Part shown: one piece after another, positions 33,188 to 41,985 of the stretch
Numbering within the stretch: position 1 is the first letter of the stretch
Layout of the letters: every line of letters starts with the position of its first letter
NCBI RefSeq assembly: GCF_033971885.1
Contig: NZ_JALBUS010000001.1
Span: 124,001-188,000 of the forward strand
Reading direction: 5' to 3'
DNA length: 64,000 nt
Origin: Absicoccus intestinalis
GTDB taxonomy: Bacteria; Bacillota_I; Bacilli_A; Erysipelotrichales; Erysipelotrichaceae
Translations under genes and position numbers: made by a program
Notes under the pieces: model-generated
What the model was told of the DNA's origin: nothing
What the model saw: the letters and a program-made list of their open reading frames with translations, nothing else
Databases searched by the model: none

Positions 33188-33778
33188 CTATATTTGGCCA
33201 ATCATTTGTAAGAAGATCAAGGCCAGTCCCAAATGGCTGATCCAACTCCCTCCCATCCAGATCGTAGGGTGCTTGAGCTGGAGGTCTTCACAGGCAAAGA
33301 ACACAAAAAGCAGAGGCAAGAGGATCTCGATCCACCACAAGCCATAGCTATTGGTGTTTCCCGACTCAATAAACAAGATTTCTAAAATGACACAGAGCCC
33401 AAACAAAGGCAAATTGCGCAACAAGGTATAGCCGCGATACTTTTTCTTCTTCCATTGTTTCCAAGGTACAAAACACAGCACGATACGAACCAAAAGGCAA
33501 ATCGTAAAGAGCAAGGAAAGCAGGGATGGTATGGTCAACATCGTATAGAGTTGGATCCATGCTTGATACAACATGTATAAGCCTAAAGTAATGGCAAAGG
33601 ATTGGATCAAACGGTTATCTTTATATATCACATCGACAACATCACACATATACAAGCCAATCAAGACCCAGGCAAAGCGATGAAAAATATCAAAGGGTTG
33701 TTCCAATAAATGAACGATCAAGGAAAACATCACCACAAGATAAAGAATACAAAGGATCGTCTTTATCTTTGTTTTCAT
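33188..33778 (-). CDS. Hypothetical multi-pass membrane protein
   Basis: A 196-residue protein with about six hydrophobic segments. They start with ILCILYLVVMFSLIVHLL (about 8-25) and end near HLGLALIFLQMIGQI. A basic loop, PWKQWKKKKYRGYTLLRN, separates the two halves. I recognise no family. Its start overlaps the patatin stop by four bases and it is followed by a terminator, so it is the last gene of a two-gene unit with the patatin. Confidence 0.7.
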   Translation of the reverse strand: MKTKIKTILCILYLVVMFSLIVHLLEQPFDIFHRFAWVLIGLYMCDVVDVIYKDNRLIQSFAITLGLYMLYQAWIQLYTMLTIPSLLSLLFTICLLVRIVLCFVPWKQWKKKKYRGYTLLRNLPLFGLCVILEILFIESGNTNSYGLWWIEILLPLLFVFFACEDLQLKHPTIWMGGSWISHLGLALIFLQMIGQI

Positions 33779-34638
33779 TGGGCATCCCCGATAAAAGCTT
33801 GCAAGGCTTTTTTCAATTTCACATAATCATACATGCCTAAGGAGTACAATTGTTCATTTTCTTTGGGATCCATCGATGTGGTGCTCATTGGTAAATGTTC
33901 ACTAGGTGCAAAAATAAAGGCTTTTTTTTGTTTTTCCAAATCAAACATCAAATCTTGTTCTTTTTTATACATGATATGTCGACGATCCAGATCCTTGATC
34001 GTAGCTGGATATTTGGCACACAAAGCATGATACAACTTCTTATGGGCTTCGGGTTCTTTGACATAATCCCGTGGCTTGGATGTGATTACGACCAATTTAT
34101 CACAGCCTTGATCCAAGGCTCTTTGACAAGGAATCGCATCCGATACCCCGCCATCATAATAATGGCCATTGCCAATTTGAACAGGATGACACGCTGCCGG
34201 AATGGCACTGGAAGCCATGATGGCTCGATAATCATTTTGTTTCATCACCGTTTTATCAAAATAAACCGGTTGTCCGGTTTTCGCATCCGTGGCCACCAAT
34301 TCAAATTGCGTGGGATTCTGGATGATGGCTGCATAATTGATGGGATCTTTTCCATCGGAATTTGTCAAGGTTCCATATATATATTGAAGACCAAATAAAT
34401 CACCGGTTTTTAAGAAACTTTTTTTACCAAAAAATTCGGGATCTTTGATCCATTTTGTATAAAATCGAATATTTCGTCCGCGTTGGCCGGCTAAGTAACT
34501 GGCAAGATTGGCACTGCCTGCTGAGGCGCCAATACAATAGTCAAACGAAATATCATCATCTAAAAATTTATCTAAGATGGCAGCACCATAGGCACATTTC
34601 ATGCCGCCGCCTTCACATACTAAACCAATTCTTGTCAT
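33775..34638 (-). CDS. Patatin-like phospholipase
   Basis: A 287-residue patatin of the YjjU/RssA type. The oxyanion loop is CEGGGMKCAYGAA, the nucleophile S39 lies in GASAGS and the catalytic aspartate in YYDGGVSDAIP. It should be a lipid acyl hydrolase of the cytoplasm or inner membrane face. AAAGGATG precedes the ATG. It is more distant from the two paralogous patatins at 52-57 kb than those are from each other. Confidence 0.9.
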   Translation of the reverse strand: MTRIGLVCEGGGMKCAYGAAILDKFLDDDISFDYCIGASAGSANLASYLAGQRGRNIRFYTKWIKDPEFFGKKSFLKTGDLFGLQYIYGTLTNSDGKDPINYAAIIQNPTQFELVATDAKTGQPVYFDKTVMKQNDYRAIMASSAIPAACHPVQIGNGHYYDGGVSDAIPCQRALDQGCDKLVVITSKPRDYVKEPEAHKKLYHALCAKYPATIKDLDRRHIMYKKEQDLMFDLEKQKKAFIFAPSEHLPMSTTSMDPKENEQLYSLGMYDYVKLKKALQAFIGDAQ

Positions 34639-34711
34639 ATGATCATCCTTTACTTATGTGTATTTATTCTAAATCATTTCCATCAAAAAAGAAATGGACA
34701 TGAGCCATTTC

Positions 34712-35494
34712 TTATAGATTGGAAAAATCAATAAATTCACCGCCAATGGATTTAAATTGATCGGCATTAAAGATATATTCATGATGGTGCTTGGTGCCTT
34801 GATAGACCAACTCGCCATCTTGATAGGCCAACAGCTGGGTCAATGGGACGGGTTGCCAATCTTCATCCGATAAAGGCTTGGTCGAAAAATAGCGTCCTTC
34901 TGGTGTTTCTAATTGATGAAGCGTATGGGCTTCGTTGGTATGGACATAGAAATTGTCGCCATCATAGATGATCAAATTTAATTTATTCCCTCTGGATACG
35001 TCACAAACTAAGGTATCCAAGAGTTCAAAGCGTTCTTTTTGATTCAATTCTTTGCCTAATTCAATTTCTTTGCGGTTGATCGCATCCACAATATACAAAA
35101 GGACCCGTTCACTGTCGGTTTCTCCTTCTTGGACTTTCTTATATTGATTCAAAGGTTCATAGTTAAAGATCGTGCCATTATGGATCATCGTCCAGGTGCG
35201 ACCATATCGATCGACCCAGCGATAGGGGTTGCAGTTATTGCGTTTCATTTCGCCTACGGTCGCATAGCGAATATGAGCAAGACACGTCCGAGCATAAATC
35301 GGCTCGGATAAGCGTTCAGCCAAATAGAAAGAGCGCGAGGCTTGTTTGGACTCTTTTTCTACGCGTGAAACCTTCCCATCCAAGATGGCCAATCCCCAGC
35401 CATGAGGATGACGTACACTATGTGAATAGAACACATCCAAATAGTCATTCATTTCTTGATAGGTATTTCCCGAAAAGCCAAACAATTCACACAT
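34712..35494 (-). CDS. Class II glutamine amidotransferase (YafJ-like)
   Basis: A 260-residue Ntn-hydrolase. The Met-Cys N-terminus (MCELFGFSG) provides the nucleophile Cys2 after Met removal. HPHGWGLAI, HIRYATVG and IHNGTI are the other class II amidotransferase signatures. It has no fused synthetase domain, as in YafJ/DUG3-type proteins that hydrolyse gamma-glutamyl compounds. Substrate unknown. GGGGAAGGAT precedes the ATG and a strong promoter lies just upstream. It stands alone between the lysine operon and the patatin unit. Confidence 0.9.
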   Translation of the reverse strand: MCELFGFSGNTYQEMNDYLDVFYSHSVRHPHGWGLAILDGKVSRVEKESKQASRSFYLAERLSEPIYARTCLAHIRYATVGEMKRNNCNPYRWVDRYGRTWTMIHNGTIFNYEPLNQYKKVQEGETDSERVLLYIVDAINRKEIELGKELNQKERFELLDTLVCDVSRGNKLNLIIYDGDNFYVHTNEAHTLHQLETPEGRYFSTKPLSDEDWQPVPLTQLLAYQDGELVYQGTKHHHEYIFNADQFKSIGGEFIDFSNL

Positions 35495-35517
35495 GATCCT
35501 TCCCCTTTCAGAATTTT

Positions 35518-35546
35518 ATTATAGCTAAAAACTCTTGATTTGTGAA
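35518..35546 (-). promoter_or_regulatory. Promoter of the amidotransferase gene
   Basis: TTCACA (35546-35541), a 17-base spacer and TATAAT (35523-35518) on the minus strand form a near-consensus promoter. Confidence 0.75.
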
Positions 35547-35589
35547 AGTTCTATGCATTGTTTCTTTTTCTAATCTATATAAATATTCT

Positions 35590-36480
35590 TTAGAACGCCG
35601 CTTCTATGGCTTGGATCCGTTTGGCTAGATCTTCCAATACCGGTGTTTGGATGCCAAGCTGTTTGGCAATGGGAACGACCGTTCCAGAAAATAAGGCCAG
35701 CTCGGTCTTGCGATGGGCAATGATATCTTGTCGCATGCTGGGCATGCCTTCATTGGACATGGTTTTCATCACTTCGAACCAATGTTGTACATCCGCATCG
35801 GTAATGGCAATGTTTTGGGCATTGGCCACCGCTTTGACTTCCAACATGGCTTTCATATAGATGTCTTGGAGCGGGCCATCGACCTTGATCCCACCATATG
35901 TTGTATAATAGGCAGCACATGTTTGATTGAGGCCGCAATTCAACATCAATTTGTTCCATTGTTCTTTGATGATATCGTCGACCCATCGATGAGGAATTGC
36001 ACAACTCGTATACAATTGATTCAGTCGTTGACAGGCTTCTTTTTGATCCGGATCATCTGGGCCAAATACCAATTCCCCCACCACATGATAGGTACATTGA
36101 TTCTGTAAATAGGTCGAATCCATGCCTTGGACAATGGTACGAATCACCAAATTGTTCGGAAAGGCTTGGCGCAATTCGTCTTCGGATCGAATGCCATTTA
36201 AGGCCGAAACGATCAACGTATGCGCATCAATCGATGGGCCAGCCAAGGCTATGGCACTGTTTAGACCGGCATATTTGGTGGCAAGAAATAAAAGATCAAC
36301 AGGTTCTGTTTGGGTTTCATAGTGAAAATCTACGCTTTTGCCGTTACAAATCAAGGGATCGGCTTCGTAACGTTTTTTACGTGTTTCATCCACTAGAAAG
36401 ATGACATCTTGCCCTCCTTGCTCAAACAATTGGCCATACAAAGTGCCAATGGCACCGCGCCCGATCATCGCAATTTTCAT
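35590..36480 (-). CDS. panE: 2-dehydropantoate 2-reductase family protein (PanE/ApbA)
   Basis: A 296-residue ketopantoate reductase-like protein. The N-terminal NADP site is MIGRGAIGTLYG, the mid-protein catalytic lysine candidate is in IIKEQWNKLMLNCGLN and the helical C-terminal domain is complete. PanE makes pantoate for coenzyme A from ketopantoate. The family also contains reductases of other 2-keto acids. It is the last gene of the L-box operon, overlapping dapB by four bases, which is an unexpected place for pantothenate synthesis. Another keto acid substrate is possible. Confidence 0.82.
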   Translation of the reverse strand: MKIAMIGRGAIGTLYGQLFEQGGQDVIFLVDETRKKRYEADPLICNGKSVDFHYETQTEPVDLLFLATKYAGLNSAIALAGPSIDAHTLIVSALNGIRSEDELRQAFPNNLVIRTIVQGMDSTYLQNQCTYHVVGELVFGPDDPDQKEACQRLNQLYTSCAIPHRWVDDIIKEQWNKLMLNCGLNQTCAAYYTTYGGIKVDGPLQDIYMKAMLEVKAVANAQNIAITDADVQHWFEVMKTMSNEGMPSMRQDIIAHRKTELALFSGTVVPIAKQLGIQTPVLEDLAKRIQAIEAAF

Positions 36481-37196
36481 GCGTGATCGACTCCTAAAAG
36501 ATCGTTCATGCCATACAATCCAGCTGGTTTGTTTTCGAGCCAGGCAGCGGCTTTTAATGCGCCATTCACAAAGATCTGCCGATTGGTCGCATGATGCGTG
36601 ATAGTGATGGATTCATTATCCCCAAAGAAGTGCACGGTGTGTTCCCCAGCTTCGGTGCCACCACGCAAAGCATGCACACCAATTTCCTTTTGACGCGGAC
36701 CAATCAGGCCATGACGACCATAGACTTCTTTGAAGGCACCATCGGGATTCATGATTTCCAGGATGGCTTTGGCCGTACCACTGGGGGCATCGGCCTTTTG
36801 ATTGTGATGGGTTTCGACCAATTCCATATCAAACGTATCTTTTAAAAGAGGAACAGCGACTTTCAGGATTTCCGAAAAGACCGCCACACCATACGAATAA
36901 TTGGCCGAAAAGAAGACGGGATGGGATTTTGACAAAGTGACCAATTGTTCTTTTTGATCATCCTCCAAACCGGTCGTTCCATACACCAAGGCACAATCAT
37001 GCGCTTGGACATAATCCAGGATCCAACTTAAATTATCGCGATGGGAAAAATCAATGATCATATCGGCCGTTTCGATTTGATCTAAAATATCCAGATTGGA
37101 TGTATCCACATTCGCCAAGACAGTATGGCCTAAATTTTGTGCAGTTTCTTTGATGAGCGAGCCCATTTTTCCGTTGCCACCAATGATCAATTTCAT
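36477..37196 (-). CDS. dapB: 4-hydroxy-tetrahydrodipicolinate reductase DapB
   Basis: A 239-residue DapB. It has the N-terminal cofactor motif IGGNGKMGSLI, GTTG at 73-76, and the catalytic H130-H131 with K134 in ETHHNQKADAPSGTA. It reduces the product of DapA with NAD(P)H in lysine and diaminopimelate synthesis. It overlaps dapA and panE by four bases on each side. Confidence 0.96.
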   Translation of the reverse strand: MKLIIGGNGKMGSLIKETAQNLGHTVLANVDTSNLDILDQIETADMIIDFSHRDNLSWILDYVQAHDCALVYGTTGLEDDQKEQLVTLSKSHPVFFSANYSYGVAVFSEILKVAVPLLKDTFDMELVETHHNQKADAPSGTAKAILEIMNPDGAFKEVYGRHGLIGPRQKEIGVHALRGGTEAGEHTVHFFGDNESITITHHATNRQIFVNGALKAAAWLENKPAGLYGMNDLLGVDHA

Positions 37197-38071
37197 GCGA
37201 TGATGCCTACTTTCTTCATTTCTGCTTCCAAATGATCGTGATTTTTTGGATCCATTGGATACAGTGGCAAACGATAGCCACCCACATTTTTGCCCATCAA
37301 GTTTAAAGCGGCCTTGACAGGGATAGGATTGACTTCACAGAATAAGGCATGGATATAATCCAAGTATTTTTGTTGGATGGATAAGGATTGTTTTAAATCA
37401 CCCTCCAACCAGGCTTGTACCATATCATGGGCTTCCTGGGGGTTGGTATTCGCAAAGACCGAAATCACGCCAGAACCGCCCAAGGAAAGAATAGGTACGA
37501 CCATATCATCATTCCCGGAATACATCACAAAATCATCGTTGAGATAACGAGAAATGCGAGTGGCATAACTGATATCGCCACTGGCTTCTTTGATGCCACA
37601 AATATTTGGGTGTTGGGATAAGACGGCTACGGCGTGTTCACTCAATTTACATCCGGTACGACCCGGTACATTATAGAGAATGATCGGGGTATGGACGGAA
37701 TCAGCAACGGTGGTAAAGTGTGCGATCATGCCACCTTCATTGGCCTTGTTGTAGTAAGGAGTGATGATCAATAAATAATCGGCACCCATATTTTCATATT
37801 TTATGCTCTTATCCACTGCGGTTTTGGTGTCGTTTGAACCCGCTCCAACCACAACGGGAATCCGATGATCGATCTTATCGATCGTATAGCGGACAACGGC
37901 ATCGTCTTCTTCATGGGTCATGGTACTGGATTCACCGGTTGTTCCTAGAACCAAGATGCCATCGGTATGATTGGCCACATGGAATTCCAACAATTCACCT
38001 AATTTATCAAAATCAACGCTGCCATCTTCATGAAATGGCGTAATTAATGCAACAATAGAACCTTTGATCAT
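37193..38071 (-). CDS. dapA: 4-hydroxy-tetrahydrodipicolinate synthase DapA
   Basis: A 292-residue DapA. The Schiff-base lysine is K161 in CGIKEASGD, Y133 lies in YNVPGRTG, and GTTGESSTM binds pyruvate. It condenses pyruvate with aspartate semialdehyde, the first committed step to lysine. The ATG at 38071 has AAAGGATG at normal spacing; the GTG three codons upstream was rejected because it would touch that site. It follows lysA by 17 bases. Confidence 0.97.
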   Translation of the reverse strand: MIKGSIVALITPFHEDGSVDFDKLGELLEFHVANHTDGILVLGTTGESSTMTHEEDDAVVRYTIDKIDHRIPVVVGAGSNDTKTAVDKSIKYENMGADYLLIITPYYNKANEGGMIAHFTTVADSVHTPIILYNVPGRTGCKLSEHAVAVLSQHPNICGIKEASGDISYATRISRYLNDDFVMYSGNDDMVVPILSLGGSGVISVFANTNPQEAHDMVQAWLEGDLKQSLSIQQKYLDYIHALFCEVNPIPVKAALNLMGKNVGGYRLPLYPMDPKNHDHLEAEMKKVGIIA

Positions 38072-38088
38072 TGAAAACACATCCTTTC

Positions 38089-39351
38089 TTATTCATCGGT
38101 TTCGAGATCGATCAAATGCGCATAAGATTCACGACGAATCACTTCACGCACTTTTCCTTGTCGGCAAAAGACAACGCCAGGCAAAGGGTTTTTATTGTAG
38201 TGAGAAGCCATGGCATAGCCATAGGCACCGGTTGTATAGGTGATCAAAAGATCGCCGGGTTCACATTTTGGTAAGGCAATGCCTTCAATCAAAATGTCAC
38301 CGGATTCACAAGCTTTACCCGCAACGGTATAGATCGTATCTTTTGGGGCCTCCATTTTATTGGCAATATCGGCATTGTATTTGGCTTGATACAAAGCTGG
38401 TCGGATATTATCGGCCATGCCTCCATCCACAAAGACATAGTTTTTATTGGGTGTTTGTTTCATAAATCCTACCGTATAAAGGGTAGAACCGGCTTCGGCC
38501 ACCACACTGCGGCCCGGTTCGATCAAGATCTTTTGAATGGATAGACCCAATGCTTGATTTTGTTTTTCACAATGGGAAAGAATGGTCGTACAAACTTCAT
38601 CCAAAGGAATGGGGTGATCTTCGGATGTATAGGTGGCCGCAAATCCACCGCCTAGATCCAGCGTGTTTAAATGGATGTCATAGGTATCTTCTAGGTGTTT
38701 GATAAAGCCAAACATTTTTTCAATTTCGGCGACAAACGCATTTTTATCAAAAATTTGCGATCCAATATGGGCATGTAAACCATCAAACGATAGATGTTCA
38801 TCTTCATCAAAGGTCTTGATCACTTCGACCAATTCTTTTTCTTGTAGTAAAGAAATGCCAAACTTACTATCGACATGTCCCGTTACGATGTATTTATGGG
38901 TATGTGCATCAATACCGGGATTGACACGAAGCAAGACATGGATCGTATGATCAATAGTCTGACTCATTTCATGAAGCATTTGCGCTTCCATCAAGTTATC
39001 AACAATGATGGTACCTACGCCATACGCCATGGCCATTTCCAATTCATCCTTGGATTTATTGTTGCCATGAAAATAAACCTTGGACATATCAAAATCAACG
39101 GCTTTTGCGGTATACAGTTCGCCTCCGGATACGACATCCAAACACAAGCCATATTCTTTGACCAATCGCAACATGGCTTTGCAGCTAAAGGCTTTGGACG
39201 CATATAAGATTCCCGTTTCCATCGTATGGGATCGAAACAAGGTCGCAAATTCCTGTAAACGAGATCGTAATTGATCTTCATCATAGACAAACAAGGGTGT
39301 TTTATATGTTTTTGCGAGAGTATCCACTCTCACGCCACCAATTTCTAACAT
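38089..39351 (-). CDS. lysA: Diaminopimelate decarboxylase LysA
   Basis: A 420-residue PLP-dependent decarboxylase of the alanine-racemase fold. The PLP lysine lies in LYASKAFSC, with HGNNKS, LDLGGGFAATY, EPGRSVVAEAG and the substrate-binding CESGDIL. It decarboxylates meso-diaminopimelate to lysine. The ATG at 39351 follows GGAGGAAAGTG. Being the first gene behind an L-box explains how lysine shuts off the whole lysA-dapA-dapB-panE unit. Confidence 0.97.
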   Translation of the reverse strand: MLEIGGVRVDTLAKTYKTPLFVYDEDQLRSRLQEFATLFRSHTMETGILYASKAFSCKAMLRLVKEYGLCLDVVSGGELYTAKAVDFDMSKVYFHGNNKSKDELEMAMAYGVGTIIVDNLMEAQMLHEMSQTIDHTIHVLLRVNPGIDAHTHKYIVTGHVDSKFGISLLQEKELVEVIKTFDEDEHLSFDGLHAHIGSQIFDKNAFVAEIEKMFGFIKHLEDTYDIHLNTLDLGGGFAATYTSEDHPIPLDEVCTTILSHCEKQNQALGLSIQKILIEPGRSVVAEAGSTLYTVGFMKQTPNKNYVFVDGGMADNIRPALYQAKYNADIANKMEAPKDTIYTVAGKACESGDILIEGIALPKCEPGDLLITYTTGAYGYAMASHYNKNPLPGVVFCRQGKVREVIRRESYAHLIDLETDE

Positions 39352-39369
39352 CACTTTCCTCCTTCATAC

Positions 39370-39402
39370 AAAAAAACCAGTAAGAGCTATCTTACTGGTT
39401 AC
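39370..39402 (-). terminator. L-box controlled intrinsic terminator
   Basis: AACCAGTAAG-ATAGCT-CTTACTGGTT followed by T5 on the minus strand. AGAGCTATCT just upstream can pair with its loop and arm as an antiterminator. Confidence 0.88.
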
Positions 39403-39411
39403 ATAAAAGGC

Positions 39412-39575
39412 AATCAGATAGCTCTCCTACCAAAGGTAGACAGTCTTACAGATCTTCTCTGCAAGCCCACCACATATCCATGCCTGCATATGTAGTTCGG
39501 CAAAATCGCTACCATAGAAAATCAACATCTGCCGACTCCCTTCCTATGGTGTCTTTTTTGCGCCTCTATCGTTTG
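39412..39575 (-). promoter_or_regulatory. Lysine riboswitch (L-box)
   Basis: Minus strand blocks match the L-box: ATAGAGGCGCAAAAAAGA, CATAGGAAGGGAGTCGGCAG, TTTTGCCGAA and a distal TGGTGGGCTTGCAGAG segment, ending at the AGAGCTATCT antiterminator. The length and position before lysA agree with a five-way junction lysine aptamer. Confidence 0.9.
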
Positions 39576-39613
39576 AACCTAGTGTATCACTTTCGTTGAT
39601 CATTGTAAATCAT

Positions 39614-39889
39614 TCACTTTGAAATGATCACATTCAGATGATGCACGACATCTTCTAAAACTTCTCGATTCACAGAATAAACCACATTTTTTCCTTTTCG
39701 TTGTTGCTTGATCACACCGACTTCACTCAATACTTTCATATCATGCGATAAAGTGGGTTGTGTCACTTCAAATAAAGGTAACAATTCATAAGCACAATAT
39801 TCTCTTTCCATCAATCGATCGACAATTTCCAATCGCTTTGGATCCGATAAAGCTTTTAATACCCGTGTTGTTTGTGCATAGGATTCCAT
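39614..39889 (-). CDS. ArsR-family transcriptional regulator
   Basis: A 91-residue winged-helix regulator (VLKALSDPKRLEIVDRLM, then TQPTLSHDMKVLSEVGVI and the wing KGKNVVYSV). The classic metal motif ELCVCDL is replaced by EYCAYELLPLF, keeping a single cysteine, so arsenite-type metal sensing is doubtful. AGGTGAGA precedes the ATG. It is a single gene with no obvious target beside it, between the lysine operon and divergent yigZ. Confidence 0.88.
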   Translation of the reverse strand: MESYAQTTRVLKALSDPKRLEIVDRLMEREYCAYELLPLFEVTQPTLSHDMKVLSEVGVIKQQRKGKNVVYSVNREVLEDVVHHLNVIISK

Positions 39890-39985
39890 TCTCTCACCTC
39901 GCTATCGGTCTCAAACTTCTTTTAACCATATAATCATATTTTTCTATGTTTCCTAAAAAAAAGGACAAAACGGTCCTTGGCATGG

Positions 39986-39991
39986 TAGAAT
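39986..39991 (+). promoter_or_regulatory. Extended -10 of yigZ
   Basis: TGGTAGAAT is followed by six bases and the yigZ ATG at 39998, so the predicted transcript begins at the start codon. A weak AGGACA lies 18 bases upstream of the hexamer, inside a small hairpin. Confidence 0.5.
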
Positions 39992-39997
39992 CAGTCT

Positions 39998-40594
39998 ATG
40001 AGAATCATGGAAGATGTGACCCATACCATCGAAATCAAGAAGAGCAAATTCATCACCTATTTGCATCGAACCAATGACGAACAAGAAGCCAAAGAATTTT
40101 TGAAACAAATCAAAAAACAACATCCCCAAGCTCGTCATTATTGTACGGCAATGATCATTGGCAACATTGTGCGTTCCAATGATGATGGAGAACCCAGTCA
40201 AACAGCTGGTCATCCGATGTTGGATGTCTTATTACACAACCAGATGGAAGACATCTTTGTGGTCGTGGTTCGATATTTTGGTGGCATCAAATTAGGAACA
40301 GGCGGCTTGGTTCGCGCCTATAGTTCCAGTGTCAAAGAAGCCTTGGATAAAGCCACCAAATCCGAAACCAAACGATTGGAAGAATACACCATTACGTTTG
40401 GCTATGATCTGATTGGTAAGTTGGATGCGTATTTTCGTACCCATGAAATTGAGATCACATCCAAAGAATACAACGAACAAGTGACGTATCAATATGTAAC
40501 GGATCGGGATATCACACCCGATCTACAAGAAATGTCCAATGGATCGATTCATCCCATAGCCATTGGTCAGATGGAATGGGAAACCCCCATCTAA
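39998..40594 (+). CDS. YigZ/IMPACT family protein
   Basis: A 198-residue protein of the YigZ/IMPACT family: KKSKFITYLHRT, the motif NDDGEPSQTAGHPML, then VVVVRYFGGIKLGTGGLVRAYS and a C-terminal DUF1949-like ferredoxin fold. The bacterial function is unclear; eukaryotic relatives modulate translation through GCN1. No Shine-Dalgarno sequence precedes the ATG, and a -10-like hexamer lies six bases away. It leads a three-gene unit. Confidence 0.9.
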   Translation: MRIMEDVTHTIEIKKSKFITYLHRTNDEQEAKEFLKQIKKQHPQARHYCTAMIIGNIVRSNDDGEPSQTAGHPMLDVLLHNQMEDIFVVVVRYFGGIKLGTGGLVRAYSSSVKEALDKATKSETKRLEEYTITFGYDLIGKLDAYFRTHEIEITSKEYNEQVTYQYVTDRDITPDLQEMSNGSIHPIAIGQMEWETPI

Positions 40595-40604
40595 AGGAGA
40601 GTCT

Positions 40605-40817
40605 ATGCGATTTTTTTATACTTATATCCTATTGTTTGCCCTCATGATCCTTCTCATTCAATTCTTGCCTTTCTTATTGCCCGTTTTATTGGTCCTTTAT
40701 ATCGTTTCGCTTATATATGGTGCTTGGCAACAAAGAAAGAAAACGGTCCAATCAGAAAAACGCAATCCGGATGCGATCGATGCCGAATATACGGAACACG
40801 ATGAGGAGGACCAATGA
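40605..40817 (+). CDS. Small membrane protein
   Basis: A 70-residue protein. A single long hydrophobic stretch (FYTYILLFALMILLIQFLPF and beyond, about 3-37) is followed by a short basic region and an acidic tail, DAEYTEHDEEDQ. The ATG at 40605 has AAAGGAGAG upstream. Unknown family. It lies ten bases after yigZ and its end overlaps the GNAT gene. Confidence 0.65.
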   Translation: MRFFYTYILLFALMILLIQFLPFLLPVLLVLYIVSLIYGAWQQRKKTVQSEKRNPDAIDAEYTEHDEEDQ

Positions 40818-41668
40818 TATCCACATTTACCAATCAGACAGAGGATATCCAGCAACTTTTGGAAGTATCGATGATCCAATGGGAACCTCATCAAATACAA
40901 GCTTGGATGATGCATCAATGCGATCCTCATCATTTATATGGCTATTGGCAAAATGATCATTTGATCAGTTTGATCCAAACCATACCAACCAAGATCCAAT
41001 TGGGCGATCATAGGGTTTCGGCTCTTGGAATCTGTTTAGCTTGTACCCATCCCAATCATCGGCAACACGGCCATTTTAAGGCTTTATTAAAAGTCATATT
41101 GGAACAAAGCCACTACAATCATGTGTTGACCTATTGTGTAACGGATTTTCCGCAATTATTCGAAAATTATCGTTTTCAACCCGTAACCTATGGCAAAGTG
41201 GCTTGGATCGAACCCCATAAAAAAGGAAATGCGACACACGTATCAACGACATTTCATGATTCCTATGATATCTATACTGCATTTATGGATCATTTTGAAG
41301 GAACCCCTATCCTCAATCACGAACAATATTTAGCGTATTTGCGTTATCAAATGGCTACGAAGAAACAAGTACTGACCACCAATAAAGGAATTGCCATCGT
41401 ATCGGATCATTCCATTGATACCATTTGGTACATCGATAGTACAGCTATCGATGATTTTTTAGCGTATTTAAAGGAAACCAATCTACGGATCCATACCAGT
41501 GCCAGTGAGCATTTAGAAAAATATTATATTCTGCATCATCCTCGCAAGACCAAAACATTGATGGTCCGTTTAAATGATCCCAAACTCTATGCACGCGCTA
41601 GTCATGCTCCTTTAAAAAGTATCCAGACCATCTATCAACAATTGCGTCATCCCATTTGGACACGTTAA
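40814..41668 (+). CDS. GNAT-family N-acetyltransferase
   Basis: A 284-residue protein. The N-terminal GNAT domain shows ALGICLACTHPNHRQHGHFKALLK, the beta4/alpha3 acetyl-CoA-binding element, and FENYRFQPV. The C-terminal half is a second, more degenerate domain, as in Eis-like double-domain acetyltransferases. Substrate unknown. It overlaps the small membrane gene by four bases and is the last gene of the unit. Confidence 0.78.
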   Translation: MISTFTNQTEDIQQLLEVSMIQWEPHQIQAWMMHQCDPHHLYGYWQNDHLISLIQTIPTKIQLGDHRVSALGICLACTHPNHRQHGHFKALLKVILEQSHYNHVLTYCVTDFPQLFENYRFQPVTYGKVAWIEPHKKGNATHVSTTFHDSYDIYTAFMDHFEGTPILNHEQYLAYLRYQMATKKQVLTTNKGIAIVSDHSIDTIWYIDSTAIDDFLAYLKETNLRIHTSASEHLEKYYILHHPRKTKTLMVRLNDPKLYARASHAPLKSIQTIYQQLRHPIWTR

Positions 41669-41941
41669 ACAAAACAACCCTTTCTCCTTCCGAGATGACT
41701 CATTATGGAAAGGTTCAAAATATATACCCTATCAACCTTTTTCAATCGAAAGGGTTTCATTGAGCTATCCCCCCAAAAAAAGTTGGGCCAAAAATCGAAC
41801 AGATTTGAGGTACTTCATCATAGTAATGAATCGTGCTCTTTCTTATAAAGATTTGATTGCCATTGCCCCTTACGATGGCATTTTAAAGAAACATGAAACC
41901 CAAGCGCCTTGTCTTGGCTGGCTTTTACATCGAAATCAAGA
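41669..41941. other. Intergenic region, no supported gene
   Basis: About 270 bases between convergent genes. A 77-codon frame (41760-41993) has no ribosome binding site, ends inside the kinase terminator and resembles no family, so I do not call it. Nothing else recognisable was seen. Confidence 0.5.
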
Positions 41942-41985
41942 TAAAAAAAGAGCTATCCCTATCGATCTAGGTGATTGCTCTTTCA
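41942..41985 (-). terminator. Intrinsic terminator after the sensor kinase gene
   Basis: AAAGAGCAATCACCTA and TAGGGATAGCTCTTT form a long imperfect stem on the minus strand, followed by T4. It overlaps the kinase stop codon. Confidence 0.85.

Noticed and set aside
39954..39979. Minus-strand terminator before yigZ
   Set aside because: AAGGACC/GTCCTT with T8 looks like one, but no minus-strand gene ends there; it is listed only as a hairpin overlapping the yigZ promoter.
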